Shown piece after piece: positions 55,006-63,535 of a DNA stretch of 64,000 bases; within the stretch, counting starts at the first letter, position 1; each line of letters opens with the position of its first letter. This stretch comes from Hymenobacter tibetensis (lineage in GTDB: Bacteria; Bacteroidota; Bacteroidia; Cytophagales; Hymenobacteraceae), in the NCBI RefSeq assembly GCF_022827545.1, contig NZ_CP094669.1, forward strand, positions 5,263,001 to 5,327,000, given 5' to 3'. A program made the translations under genes and the position numbers. The notes under the pieces were generated by a model, which searched no databases, had not been told where the DNA came from, and worked only from the letters and a program-made list of their open reading frames with translations.

Positions 55006-56427
55006 ATGGTATTCAGCAGTACTCTCTTTTTGTTTTATTTCCTGCCAGGCTTTCTGCTTCTTTACTTTCTTACCCCTAATAAGTTCAAGAATACAGTTGC
55101 TCTCATAGCGAGCATTGCCTTCTATGCTTGGGGTGGAATCAATTTCCTGGCACTGTTTGTGGCCTCTGTTGTAGTTAACTTTTTCTTGATTCGGCTTATG
55201 GACCGAGCCGAAGGTTGGCAAAAGCGGATTTACTTAACAATGAGCATTGTTATTAATGTGGCAATGCTTTTTTACTTCAAGTACGCCAACTTCTTTCTGG
55301 AAAACTTTAGTGCGGTAAAGACTTCTTTGGGTGGAACAGCGCTGACATGGGAGAAAGTGGTGCTACCAATTGGCATCTCTTTTTTCACCTTCGAAAAGCT
55401 CACGTATACCATTGATGTGTACCGGGGTGTAAACAAGCCGTTACGCAGCTTTTGGGATTTCATGCTCTACATCATGCTGTTCCCAAAGATGATTGCCGGT
55501 CCCATCGTACGCTTCCACGAAATAGCGGGCCAACTTACTGACCGCCGAGCCTTCGATACGGTCGACCACAAACTAGCGGGGTTATTCCGCTTTGGTATCG
55601 GCTTGTCAAAGAAAGTGCTTATTGCCAACGTGCTAGGCCAAGAAGCCGACCGTATTTTCGGCCTGAACCTAAACGATGTATCGGCACCATTGGCGTGGTT
55701 GGGCGCCTTGGCATACACTTTCCAGATATACTTCGACTTCTCAGGGTATTCTGATATGGCCATCGGACTAGCTCGAATTATGGGCTTTCAGTTTCCCGAG
55801 AATTTCAACAACCCGTATGTTTCGCGTAGCATTACTGAATTCTGGCAACGCTGGCATATCACGCTAGGACGCTGGATGCGTGACTATCTGTATATCCCTT
55901 TGGGAGGCAACCGGGTGAAGCCTAGCCGGCTTTACATTAATCTCTGGACCGTGTTCATTCTCTCAGGTTTCTGGCACGGGGCGGCTTGGAACTTTATTGC
56001 CTGGGGTGCTTTCCACGGTTTATTCTTGGTGCTCGACCGCCTATTTCTGCTGCGCATTTCCAAGCGCTTGGGCGTCCTCAGTATCATTCCCACCTTCTTG
56101 GTGACAGTGGTAGGCTGGGTGCTATTTCGAGCCGACAGCTTGTCCGGGGCGTTGGCTTACTTACAGCGAATGTTTAGTGGGAGTTCAGCTACCTCTTCCC
56201 CTTACTTCAGCAATGAGTTCTGGGTCACACTCGGCTTAGCTATTCTCTTTGCTTTTATGGCTGCTTTGCCACGCGTAGAACGTTGGGAAGTGAATATGCT
56301 GTCTGGCGAGAAGCTGAGCATACCTCGTGCAGTTGGCCTTACCCTAGCTACAACAGTGCTGCTTGTGCTCAGCGCTGGCGCTATAATTGGCAACTCGTTC
56401 AACCCATTTATTTATTTCAGATTCTAA
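55006..56427 (+). CDS. MBOAT O-acyltransferase, AlgI-like
   Basis: A 473-residue membrane protein with about 10 hydrophobic segments. AlgI/DltB-type blocks include YFKYANFFLEN, LPIGISFFTFEKLTYTIDVY, GRWMRDYLYIPLGGNR and FWHGAAWNFIAWG with the catalytic His324 (AlgI has His322). It moves acetyl (or acyl) groups across the inner membrane for O-acetylation of an exported polysaccharide. ATG 55006; the frame is open back to 54919. Two AlgX/AlgJ-like genes follow at once on the same strand, forming one cluster. Confidence 0.93.
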   Translation: MVFSSTLFLFYFLPGFLLLYFLTPNKFKNTVALIASIAFYAWGGINFLALFVASVVVNFFLIRLMDRAEGWQKRIYLTMSIVINVAMLFYFKYANFFLENFSAVKTSLGGTALTWEKVVLPIGISFFTFEKLTYTIDVYRGVNKPLRSFWDFMLYIMLFPKMIAGPIVRFHEIAGQLTDRRAFDTVDHKLAGLFRFGIGLSKKVLIANVLGQEADRIFGLNLNDVSAPLAWLGALAYTFQIYFDFSGYSDMAIGLARIMGFQFPENFNNPYVSRSITEFWQRWHITLGRWMRDYLYIPLGGNRVKPSRLYINLWTVFILSGFWHGAAWNFIAWGAFHGLFLVLDRLFLLRISKRLGVLSIIPTFLVTVVGWVLFRADSLSGALAYLQRMFSGSSATSSPYFSNEFWVTLGLAILFAFMAALPRVERWEVNMLSGEKLSIPRAVGLTLATTVLLVLSAGAIIGNSFNPFIYFRF

Positions 56428-56430
56428 CTT

Positions 56431-57753
56431 ATGCCGACTTATAATCTCGTTCTATTGAAACGCTTTCTATTCGGCATTCTTCTAGTAGTTCTAGTTTTAC
56501 CCGCTATACAGACTAAATTTCCAATTTTTGAAATGGGCAGTTTAGGTGGGTATGCTGAACGTGCACCGCACCCCGAGTTCAATTACGCTGATATACTAAA
56601 TAATAGTTATCAACCAGCATTAGAAAAATATGTTGAAGACCGAATAGGGTTTCGCGAAGCTTTAATTCGCTTACGAAATCAATTAGGCTACTCGTTATTC
56701 GGTGTAAGCAAGGCAAACGGTGTCCTTGTAGGTAAAGACAACATGCTATTTGAAGACGGCGGAATATATGGCTACTTAGGAAAGGATTTCAGAAGTGCTG
56801 ATGTTGCCCGTATGAACGTACGAAAGTTCAAACTAGTACAGGATACACTGGCCAAGAGGGGTATACTATTAGTTTTTGCTATTGCGCCTGACAAAGCCAA
56901 CTTCTTTTCTGAAAATATTCCTGATTATTATCGTAAACAACCTCGTTCCCAAACGAACTATAGTGTTTACGCTCAAGAGATGGAGCGCAAGGGAGTTAAT
57001 ATGGTTGATTTAGCAAAACTTTTCAAACAATGGAAAGACACAGCCCGTTACCCCTTGTTCCCACGCGGTGGAATTCATTGGAGCGGTTATGGGATTACGC
57101 TAGCGGCCGATACGCTCTTCCGCTATATAGAACAACGTGGCCATTTTGATTTGCCTAATTATTCTATTACAAGCCATACTGTTACGGATAAGCTTCGGGA
57201 ATCCGACAACGACGTAGCAAAGTCTTTGAATTTAATTTGGGAGCCAACGCCATTTCAAATGGCTTATCCCGAAATCAAATTCGAGAAGCCAACTCCTACC
57301 CAGCAAAAGCCTAAGGCTATAGTTGTTGGGGACAGCTTTACGTGGGGATTTTTCAGCTTTTATCCTTTCATGTCAAATTTATTTGATTCAAAAATTCAAT
57401 TCTGGTACTATAATACACAAGTCCAAATTGGTGGTCGAGATGATATGCCTCCCAGTCGAGAAGTGCGGCTTCTGAATTTTGAAGCAGAGGTACTGGCACA
57501 AGACGTAATTCTCATACTGTTCAATCAGCATAACATGGATTCTTTTGACCATGGCTTCTCTATAACGGCGTATGACTTATTTTTTCCTCTTACTGACGTT
57601 GATAAGAAAAATATTGAAAGTATTAAACAGAAGCTGAGTCAAGATCCTAAAGTGCAAGATAAAATATGGAAGCAAGCCAACACTACCAACCAAGATTATA
57701 ATCAGTTACTCTACGGTATGGCTGTTGAAGAGTACGAACTGCATCGACAATAA
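56431..57753 (+). CDS. AlgX/AlgJ-like SGNH O-acetyltransferase (first paralogue)
   Basis: A 440-residue protein with an N-terminal membrane anchor (LKRFLFGILLVVLVLPAI). The SGNH-like domain has GGIHWSGYG (His216) and VVGDSFTWG (Asp301/Ser302). In AlgX/AlgJ the histidine sits in DxHW; here the position two before His is Gly, so the triad Asp must come from elsewhere or be absent. It would complete the transfer of acetyl groups from the MBOAT protein to a periplasmic glycan. It starts three bases after the MBOAT stop. Coding DNA is AT-rich compared with its homologue downstream. Confidence 0.88.
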   Translation: MPTYNLVLLKRFLFGILLVVLVLPAIQTKFPIFEMGSLGGYAERAPHPEFNYADILNNSYQPALEKYVEDRIGFREALIRLRNQLGYSLFGVSKANGVLVGKDNMLFEDGGIYGYLGKDFRSADVARMNVRKFKLVQDTLAKRGILLVFAIAPDKANFFSENIPDYYRKQPRSQTNYSVYAQEMERKGVNMVDLAKLFKQWKDTARYPLFPRGGIHWSGYGITLAADTLFRYIEQRGHFDLPNYSITSHTVTDKLRESDNDVAKSLNLIWEPTPFQMAYPEIKFEKPTPTQQKPKAIVVGDSFTWGFFSFYPFMSNLFDSKIQFWYYNTQVQIGGRDDMPPSREVRLLNFEAEVLAQDVILILFNQHNMDSFDHGFSITAYDLFFPLTDVDKKNIESIKQKLSQDPKVQDKIWKQANTTNQDYNQLLYGMAVEEYELHRQ

Positions 57754-57845
57754 ACAGTGAATTGCCTTATTAATTCTTAATACACTAATTTCTTATTCTC
57801 GCTACTAGAATTAATAGCATAGGTTTATTTGCTGTCATACACTAG

Positions 57846-59090
57846 ATGCATTGGATGCATTTAGTGTATTTTACGGCGGCCGTAGCACTAGCATTTACAA
57901 GCTTATATATGTCGGAACCAGTACACGAGACAAGGAATAAGCAGCGGTTACTCGGTGTCTTACTCTTTCTGCTACTGCTGCCTGCTATTCAAGCTGGGTT
58001 GAACATGAAAATCTTCCGGGCGCCGCCTCCCGGCTTCGAAGCCGACTTACCTCGCCCGGTGTTCAGCTGGGCGGGGCTGTGGAGCACTGAGTTTCAGCCC
58101 AAATTAGAAGCTTTTGCCACTCAGAAACTGGGATTCCGAAAGTGGTTGTTGCGGCCGCGTAATCAACTATCCTTTTCGCTATTTCGGGAGCCTCGCAATC
58201 AAATTATTCTTGGCAAGCAAGGAATGCTTTTCGAGAAAGAGCCGCTGCGAGCAGCTATGGGCCGCGACAAAGTGCTAGCCCCCGCCGAGGTGCAAGCCAG
58301 CGTGCAGCGCCTCCGGACGCTACAAGACACGCTGGCGCGCCGTGGCAAGCTCCTGCTGTTTGTGGTAGCGCCCAGCAAAGCAGCCTTGTATCCGGAAAAC
58401 TGGCCCGACTCCTGCCAGTCCCAATGGAACCAGCCTAGCAATTATGAACGGCTTCGGCAGCCCATGCAGGCAGTAGGCCTCAACTTGCTCGACTTAAGTG
58501 CTTTGTTTCGCGCGTGGAAAGCCACCAGCCCGCATCCGTTATTTCCACAGGGGGGCATCCATTGGAGTGGCTACGGCCTGACTCGGGCGGCCGACACCTT
58601 GCGTCAGTACTTCCATGCGCACAGTCATTTTCAGCTACCGGCAGTGCGGCAGACGGGGTTGGTGGTAGGTGCCCCACCCCGCTACACCGACGATGATTTG
58701 CTGAAAGTACTGAACCTGTATGTTGACCCTTCCCCCAATCCGCCGCTTGCTTACCCTGAGTTGGCTTTCGAGGCGCCCAACCCGGGTAGCCCACGCCCGC
58801 GGGTGCTGCTGGTAGCCGACAGCTTCGGTTGGGGCTTGGTGGAGTTCTACCCCTACTTCGATAACTGGTTTGCGCCTGGTTCCCAATACTGGTATTACAA
58901 CAACGAGGTAGTCTGGCCAAAAGTAAATGGAGCAGTGGAAGGCCCCGTCGCCGTTGCCGACCGTGACATGCGCGTTGAATTGGCCACGCATGATGTGGTG
59001 CTACTGCTTTTCGGCGAGCAAACACTAGGAGAAGTTGACTGCGGATTTAGCGAAGCCGCTCTCCGAACATTCCAGCAACAGGCCAACTAG
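57846..59090 (+). CDS. AlgX/AlgJ-like SGNH O-acetyltransferase (second paralogue)
   Basis: A 414-residue homologue of the preceding gene. It has two N-terminal hydrophobic stretches (HLVYFTAAVALAF and LLGVLLFLLLLPAI), LGKQGMLFE, GGIHWSGYGLTRAADTL (His239) and LVADSFGWGLVEFYPYFDNW (Ser326). As in its partner, the DxH Asp is replaced by Gly. It is GC-rich while the first copy is AT-rich, so one was probably acquired or diverged for a long time. The two enzymes may modify different sites or act together. Confidence 0.88.
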   Translation: MHWMHLVYFTAAVALAFTSLYMSEPVHETRNKQRLLGVLLFLLLLPAIQAGLNMKIFRAPPPGFEADLPRPVFSWAGLWSTEFQPKLEAFATQKLGFRKWLLRPRNQLSFSLFREPRNQIILGKQGMLFEKEPLRAAMGRDKVLAPAEVQASVQRLRTLQDTLARRGKLLLFVVAPSKAALYPENWPDSCQSQWNQPSNYERLRQPMQAVGLNLLDLSALFRAWKATSPHPLFPQGGIHWSGYGLTRAADTLRQYFHAHSHFQLPAVRQTGLVVGAPPRYTDDDLLKVLNLYVDPSPNPPLAYPELAFEAPNPGSPRPRVLLVADSFGWGLVEFYPYFDNWFAPGSQYWYYNNEVVWPKVNGAVEGPVAVADRDMRVELATHDVVLLLFGEQTLGEVDCGFSEAALRTFQQQAN

Positions 59091-59205
59091 AGGCTTGCGT
59101 CGCTTACGTACTGGCAGCAAGGAGTCTTTAACAGGTATGTGAGCCTCATTAGACAACTAGTTGAGGACCAACAATCGTATCAGGAGTGTACCCAACCTCA
59201 CGACC

Positions 59206-59454
59206 ATGCCCGCCTCTTACCAACCCATCAGCTGCTCCTTCTATGACGAGCTAGAAGCCCGTGCCACCACCAGCCAGACGTGTACCCTCACGTACCGCAC
59301 CGAACCAGATACCCCGCCCAGCACCTACCAAGGCACTATTCAGGACCTCTTCATTAAGGACAAAGTGGAGTACCTGCGGCTCGCCGACGGCTTCGAGCTG
59401 CGGCTAGATGCGCTAGTGGCCGTGGATGACAAAGAGTTGCGTAACTATTGCTAG
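59206..59454 (+). CDS. Rof-like small protein (Rho antiterminator family)
   Basis: An 82-residue protein, ATG 59206. The layout YQPISCSFYDELEARATTSQ, TCTLTYRTEPD, and KDKVEYLRLADGFELRLDAL matches Rof/YaeO (PF07073), the protein that binds Rho and blocks termination in Escherichia coli. The Cys and the DELE helix at the start and the LRLD strand are the family marks. Direct interaction with Rho in Bacteroidota is not shown. The frame is open from 59161, but the upstream part is not protein-like. It overlaps no neighbour. Confidence 0.75.
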   Translation: MPASYQPISCSFYDELEARATTSQTCTLTYRTEPDTPPSTYQGTIQDLFIKDKVEYLRLADGFELRLDALVAVDDKELRNYC

Positions 59455-59474
59455 AAAGTCACATCTTGACGAAT

Positions 59475-59954
59475 ATGAAGTATTTGCTCTGTTTGTGGGT
59501 AGCGCTTACCGCTTGTTCAGCTCCAGCCCGAGACATTAAAGGGTATAAGTATCGCCTATCAGTAACTACGAGCAACTTTAAACTCGCGTCTTACCGCGAC
59601 ACAGTGAAACTTGTCATGTCGGTGGACGCTGCCAATAGTGATAGACTCACTTCTTACACTTGGGTAGCGCCTTACAGTGTAGAAAATTCTGATGGCTTGC
59701 AAAACAGTGCTGGAATTTTAGCTGCAAGTGCCGCAGACAGTGTGTTTTACTACGTCCAGCAAATATTCTCTCAAATACCTATTACTTCTGGCAACACTCT
59801 CATTCCCTCTATAACGGATGGGCCTGAAACCAAAATAGATGTAGTTACCGAAGCTGACTCTCATGCTACCATTACTTTCTCTAATGCTGCTATACCGTCA
59901 GCCTACTATAAACTTTTAAGATTAATGGAACGCCAGCCTATCGAAGGTCAATAA
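59475..59954 (+). CDS. Hypothetical lipoprotein
   Basis: A 159-residue lipoprotein, ATG 59475 (MKYLLCLWVALTACSAPARD), lipobox Cys at residue 14. The mature part alternates strand and turn (YKYRLSVTTSNFKLASYRDT, TYTWVAPYSVENSDGLQNSA) and ends in a helical YYKLLRLMERQ. No family was recognised. It begins 20 bases after the Rof-like gene and may be co-transcribed. A hairpin separates it from the convergent asnS. Confidence 0.7.
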   Translation: MKYLLCLWVALTACSAPARDIKGYKYRLSVTTSNFKLASYRDTVKLVMSVDAANSDRLTSYTWVAPYSVENSDGLQNSAGILAASAADSVFYYVQQIFSQIPITSGNTLIPSITDGPETKIDVVTEADSHATITFSNAAIPSAYYKLLRLMERQPIEGQ

Positions 59955-59959
59955 ACCAA

Positions 59960-59988
59960 AAATGTCCGCCTGAAGTGGGCGGACATTT
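59960..59988. terminator. Hairpin between the lipoprotein and asnS
   Basis: Perfect 11-bp arms (59960-59970 and 59978-59988; AAATGTCCGCC) with a 7-base loop lie between convergent genes. Confidence 0.75.
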
Positions 59989-60001
59989 CTGGTTAGCATT
60001 T

Positions 60002-61399
60002 CTAGAACTCGGCGCTCTTGGGGAAGCGGGGAAACGGAATAACGTCGCGGATGTTGGCCATGCCGGTGACGAAGAGAATCAGGCGCTCGAAGCCCAGGCC
60101 GAAGCCAGCATGCGGCGCGGTGCCGTAGCGGCGGGTGTCGAGGTACCACCAGAGGTCTTCTTCGGGCACGTGCATCTCCTGCATTCGGGTCAAGAGTTTG
60201 GTGAGGTCTTCCTCCCGCTGCGAGCCACCGATGATTTCGCCGATGCCGGGAAACAGCACGTCCATGGCGCGTACAGTGCGGCCATCCTCGTCCAGCTTCA
60301 TGTAGAACGCCTTGATTTCCTTGGGGTAGTTGGTTAGGATAACAGGCTTCTTGAAGTGCTTTTCCACCAAATACCGCTCGTGCTCTGACTGCAGATCGGT
60401 GCCCCAATCCACTGGAAATTCGAACTTCTGCTTGGCTGATTTCAGGATTTCAACGGCCTCCGTGTAGGTGAGGCGCTGGAACTCGTTGTCCACCACGAAC
60501 TTCAAGCGGTTCAGTAGTTCCTTGTCGTACTGGTCGTTGAGGAACTGCAGGTCGTCGGGGCAGTGCGTTAGCGCATAGCGAACTAGGCTGCGGAGGAAAT
60601 CCTCGGCCAAGTCCATGTTGTCCTCTAAGTCGTTGAACGCTACTTCGGGCTCGATCATCCAGAACTCGGCGAGGTGACGGGCCGTGTTGGAATTTTCGGC
60701 GCGGAACGTGGGGCCGAACGTGTAGATCTTGCCTAGTGCCAGAGCGGCCAACTCGCCTTCCAGCTGCCCTGATACCGTGAGGTTGGTGGGCTTGCCGAAG
60801 AAGTCTTGCTTGTAATCAACCTGGCCAGCGTCGTCGAGCGGCGGGTTTTGCTCGGGCAGCGTGGTTACGCGGAACATCTGGCCGGCACCCTCGGCATCGG
60901 AGCCAGTGATGATGGGCGTGTGGACGTAGAAGTAGCCGTGGTCGTTGAAGTACTGGTGAATGGCGAATGCCATGGCGTGCCGGATGCGCAGCACGGCCCC
61001 AAATGTGTTGGTACGGGGGCGCAGGTGCGCTATTTCGCGCAGGTACTCCAGCGAGGTAGCCTTCTTTTGCAAAGGGTACTCCTCCGGGTCGGCGGTGCCC
61101 AATACTTCTATTTCAGTGGCCTGAATTTCTACGGCCTGTCCTTTGCCTTGCGATGCTACCAGCTTGCCGCGCACAGCTAGGCAGGAGCCCGTGGTTACCC
61201 CTTTCAGATTTTCCTCCGGAAATTTCTCGGCATCAGCTACCACTTGGATATTGTGGATGGTGGAGCCGTCGTTGAGGGCAATGAATTGCACGTATTTGTT
61301 GCCGCGGCGGGTACGCACCCAGCCACGTACTAGCACTTCACGGTCCAGGTCGGTGCTGCGGAGCAAATCCTGCACGCTGGTCTTTCGGAGGTCGGACAT
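60002..61399 (-). CDS. asnS: Asparaginyl-tRNA synthetase
   Basis: A 465-residue class IIb synthetase. The OB-fold anticodon domain ([20 protein letters not shown]) occupies residues 15-110. The catalytic core has [32 protein letters not shown] (AsnRS-specific), [20 protein letters not shown] (motif 2) and [16 protein letters not shown] (motif 3). It attaches Asn to tRNA-Asn directly. ATG 61399 is preceded by a TACCTTTA box. Confidence 0.97.
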   Translation of the reverse strand: MSDLRKTSVQDLLRSTDLDREVLVRGWVRTRRGNKYVQFIALNDGSTIHNIQVVADAEKFPEENLKGVTTGSCLAVRGKLVASQGKGQAVEIQATEIEVLGTADPEEYPLQKKATSLEYLREIAHLRPRTNTFGAVLRIRHAMAFAIHQYFNDHGYFYVHTPIITGSDAEGAGQMFRVTTLPEQNPPLDDAGQVDYKQDFFGKPTNLTVSGQLEGELAALALGKIYTFGPTFRAENSNTARHLAEFWMIEPEVAFNDLEDNMDLAEDFLRSLVRYALTHCPDDLQFLNDQYDKELLNRLKFVVDNEFQRLTYTEAVEILKSAKQKFEFPVDWGTDLQSEHERYLVEKHFKKPVILTNYPKEIKAFYMKLDEDGRTVRAMDVLFPGIGEIIGGSQREEDLTKLLTRMQEMHVPEEDLWWYLDTRRYGTAPHAGFGLGFERLILFVTGMANIRDVIPFPRFPKSAEF

Positions 61400-61442
61400 T
61401 GGGACTTTACTTCTCGAGGTTGATAGTCATGGATAGAGGGGG

Positions 61443-61450
61443 TAAAGGTA
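61443..61450 (-). promoter_or_regulatory. Promoter -7 box upstream of asnS
   Basis: On the minus strand the octamer reads TACCTTTA, one mismatch from TAnnTTTG, 43 bases before ATG 61399. Confidence 0.4.
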
Positions 61451-61782
61451 GGACTTTTGAAAAGGCTCTGAAAACCGCTCACTCAACAGGCGTATCTTCT
61501 TAGAAAACGTGGCTCCTCTCCTGCTTGCAGGCCGAGCGGCAGGTTGCGTGTGCCAGATGGCATCTGACGTTTGTATGCCGCTTCCACACGCGAGCAACAG
61601 CTGAACCTTTCCTCATTTTAGCGGCTCTTGCTGATGGTCAATGAAAGTGGCGAACCACTGAAATTGGCTATGCCCTATTTATCCTTGCTTGCGTCTTATA
61701 GTGGCTACTTGAGGCGGATTATTTCTTGTTTATGGCAATCCGTACCCCAACATTTTACAGTAAACGCAAGTACAGAAAGGCC

Positions 61783-61790
61783 TATATTTG
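61783..61790 (+). promoter_or_regulatory. Promoter -7 box upstream of rpoN
   Basis: TATATTTG is an exact TAnnTTTG match, 50 bases before ATG 61841. Confidence 0.45.
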
Positions 61791-61840
61791 ACCTAACCGC
61801 CCCCGTTTCCACCTAGCGGGGCGTACGAGTTTTAGAGCGT

Positions 61841-63427
61841 ATGCAACGACTGGATATGAAGCAGCTTCTTTCGCAGAAGCTGTCGCCCCAACAGATACAA
61901 TTCATTAAGCTACTACAAATCCCGACGGCGGAGCTGGAAGCGCGCATCAAGGAGGAGTTGGAGGCAAATCCGGCGCTGGAAGAAGGCGACGATGCCGACG
62001 ACGAGGTGGAGGACCAAGAGCGCGACGACTCGGATGATGCCGATGATTTTGATGACCCGGATGCCGAGTTCGACAACCCCGACAATACGTTGGACGAAGA
62101 CTTCGACAACGACGACCGCAGCGAAGAGCAGCCCGAGATAGAGCTGCCCACCAAAGACGAGCCGCTGGAGCAAACTGCCGAAGCCAGCAACGACGACCTC
62201 GACCTGAGCGACTACCTCAACGACGATGAAATAGCGGGCTACAAAATGCAGGGCGACGGCCCCGGCGAAGACGAAGACGACCGGGAAATGCCACTAGCCG
62301 ACACCGGCGGTTCCCTCATCGACAGCCTAATCGACCAGTTGGGCTTCGCCGACCTCGACGAGAAGCAGGAAGCCATTGGCCGCCAACTTATCGGGTCCAT
62401 CGACAACGACGGCTATATCCGCCGTGACTTGTCGGCCATTGCCAACGACCTGGCGTTTGCGCAGAACATTGAAGCTACCGTATCCGAGATTGAAGGGGTG
62501 CTGCACCTGATTCAAAGTTTCGACCCCGCCGGTATTGCCGCGCGCGACCTCCAGGAATGCCTCATTTTGCAGTTGGAGCGACGCCCACAGGACGACGTGA
62601 CCGAGCACGCGGAGCGCATTCTGAACGAGACCTTCGATGAGTTTACCAAGAAGCACTACCAACGCATCCAGCAACGGTTGGACCTGGAAGACGAGGAGTT
62701 GAAGGAAGCCATTGCGGTTATTCTGAAGCTTAACCCCAAGCCCGGTGGCAGCGGCCCGGTTGGGTCTGGCAAGGTTCAGTACATCATCCCCGACTTTATC
62801 CTGACCAATGACAACGGCGTTTTCAACCTGACGCTTAACTCCCGGAACGCCCCCGATTTGCGCGTGTCGCCGGCGTACACCGAGATGTTCCGCGCCTACG
62901 ATAAGGGAGCTAAAAAAGACAAGAAGCTGAAGGAGGCCGTAACCTTTGTAAAGCAGAAGCTGGATTCGGCCAAGTGGTTTATTGATGCCATCAGGCAGCG
63001 CCAGAACACGCTGCTACGCACCATGGACGCTATTGTCCGCTACCAGCGCGAGTTTTTCCAGGAAGGCGACGAAAGCAAGCTGCGCCCCATGATTCTCAAG
63101 GACATTGCGCAGGAAATCAACATGGACATCAGCACCGTGAGCCGGGTAGCCAACTCGAAATCGGTGCAAACGGAATTCGGTATTTACCCGCTGAAGTACT
63201 TCTTCTCGGAAGGCATTGCCACTGATTCGGGAGAAGATGCCTCTAGCCGCGAGGTGAAGCATATCCTGAAAGAAATCATCGAGGGCGAAAAGAAAGACCG
63301 GCCACTCTCCGACGACAAGCTAGAGAAGATGCTTAATGCCCGCGGCTACAACATTGCCCGCCGCACCGTAGCCAAGTACCGCGAGCAGCTAAACATTCCG
63401 GTGGCCCGGCTACGCAAGGAACTGTAA
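61841..63427 (+). CDS. rpoN: RNA polymerase sigma-54 factor
   Basis: A 528-residue RpoN. Region I is Gln/Leu-rich (MKQLLSQKLSPQQIQFIKLL and LQIPTAELEARIKEELEANP). Region II is a long, extremely acidic linker of about residues 46-150, Asp/Glu/Asn-rich. Region III has the core-binding and DNA-binding parts and ends with the RpoN box ARRTVAKYREQL. It needs an activator ATPase, none of which is encoded here. Start ATG 61841 or 61856. The acidic linker is longer than in proteobacterial RpoN. Confidence 0.96.
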   Translation: MQRLDMKQLLSQKLSPQQIQFIKLLQIPTAELEARIKEELEANPALEEGDDADDEVEDQERDDSDDADDFDDPDAEFDNPDNTLDEDFDNDDRSEEQPEIELPTKDEPLEQTAEASNDDLDLSDYLNDDEIAGYKMQGDGPGEDEDDREMPLADTGGSLIDSLIDQLGFADLDEKQEAIGRQLIGSIDNDGYIRRDLSAIANDLAFAQNIEATVSEIEGVLHLIQSFDPAGIAARDLQECLILQLERRPQDDVTEHAERILNETFDEFTKKHYQRIQQRLDLEDEELKEAIAVILKLNPKPGGSGPVGSGKVQYIIPDFILTNDNGVFNLTLNSRNAPDLRVSPAYTEMFRAYDKGAKKDKKLKEAVTFVKQKLDSAKWFIDAIRQRQNTLLRTMDAIVRYQREFFQEGDESKLRPMILKDIAQEINMDISTVSRVANSKSVQTEFGIYPLKYFFSEGIATDSGEDASSREVKHILKEIIEGEKKDRPLSDDKLEKMLNARGYNIARRTVAKYREQLNIPVARLRKEL

Positions 63428-63475
63428 GCTAGCGGCTTCTTGCCAACGCGTCAGAGTTGCCGTTGTATATGTATC

Positions 63476-63512
63476 AAAAAAAGCCCGGAGCTAGATGCTC
63501 CGGGCTTTTTTT
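63476..63512. terminator. Strong bidirectional terminator after rpoN
   Basis: Perfect 16-bp arms (63476-63491 and 63497-63512; AAAAAAAGCCCGGAGC) with a 5-base loop and A/T tracts on both sides serve rpoN and the convergent T9SS protein. Confidence 0.92.
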
Positions 63513-63535
63513 TGATGCTGTTATTTCGGTGTTGC

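Larger units (their letters stand above)
61400..61840. other. Divergent intergenic region, 441 bases
   Basis: It holds the asnS promoter (minus, TACCTTTA at 61443-61450) and the rpoN promoter (plus, TATATTTG at 61783-61790). No RNA gene was recognised. A 62-codon frame at 61628 appears random. Confidence 0.45.
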
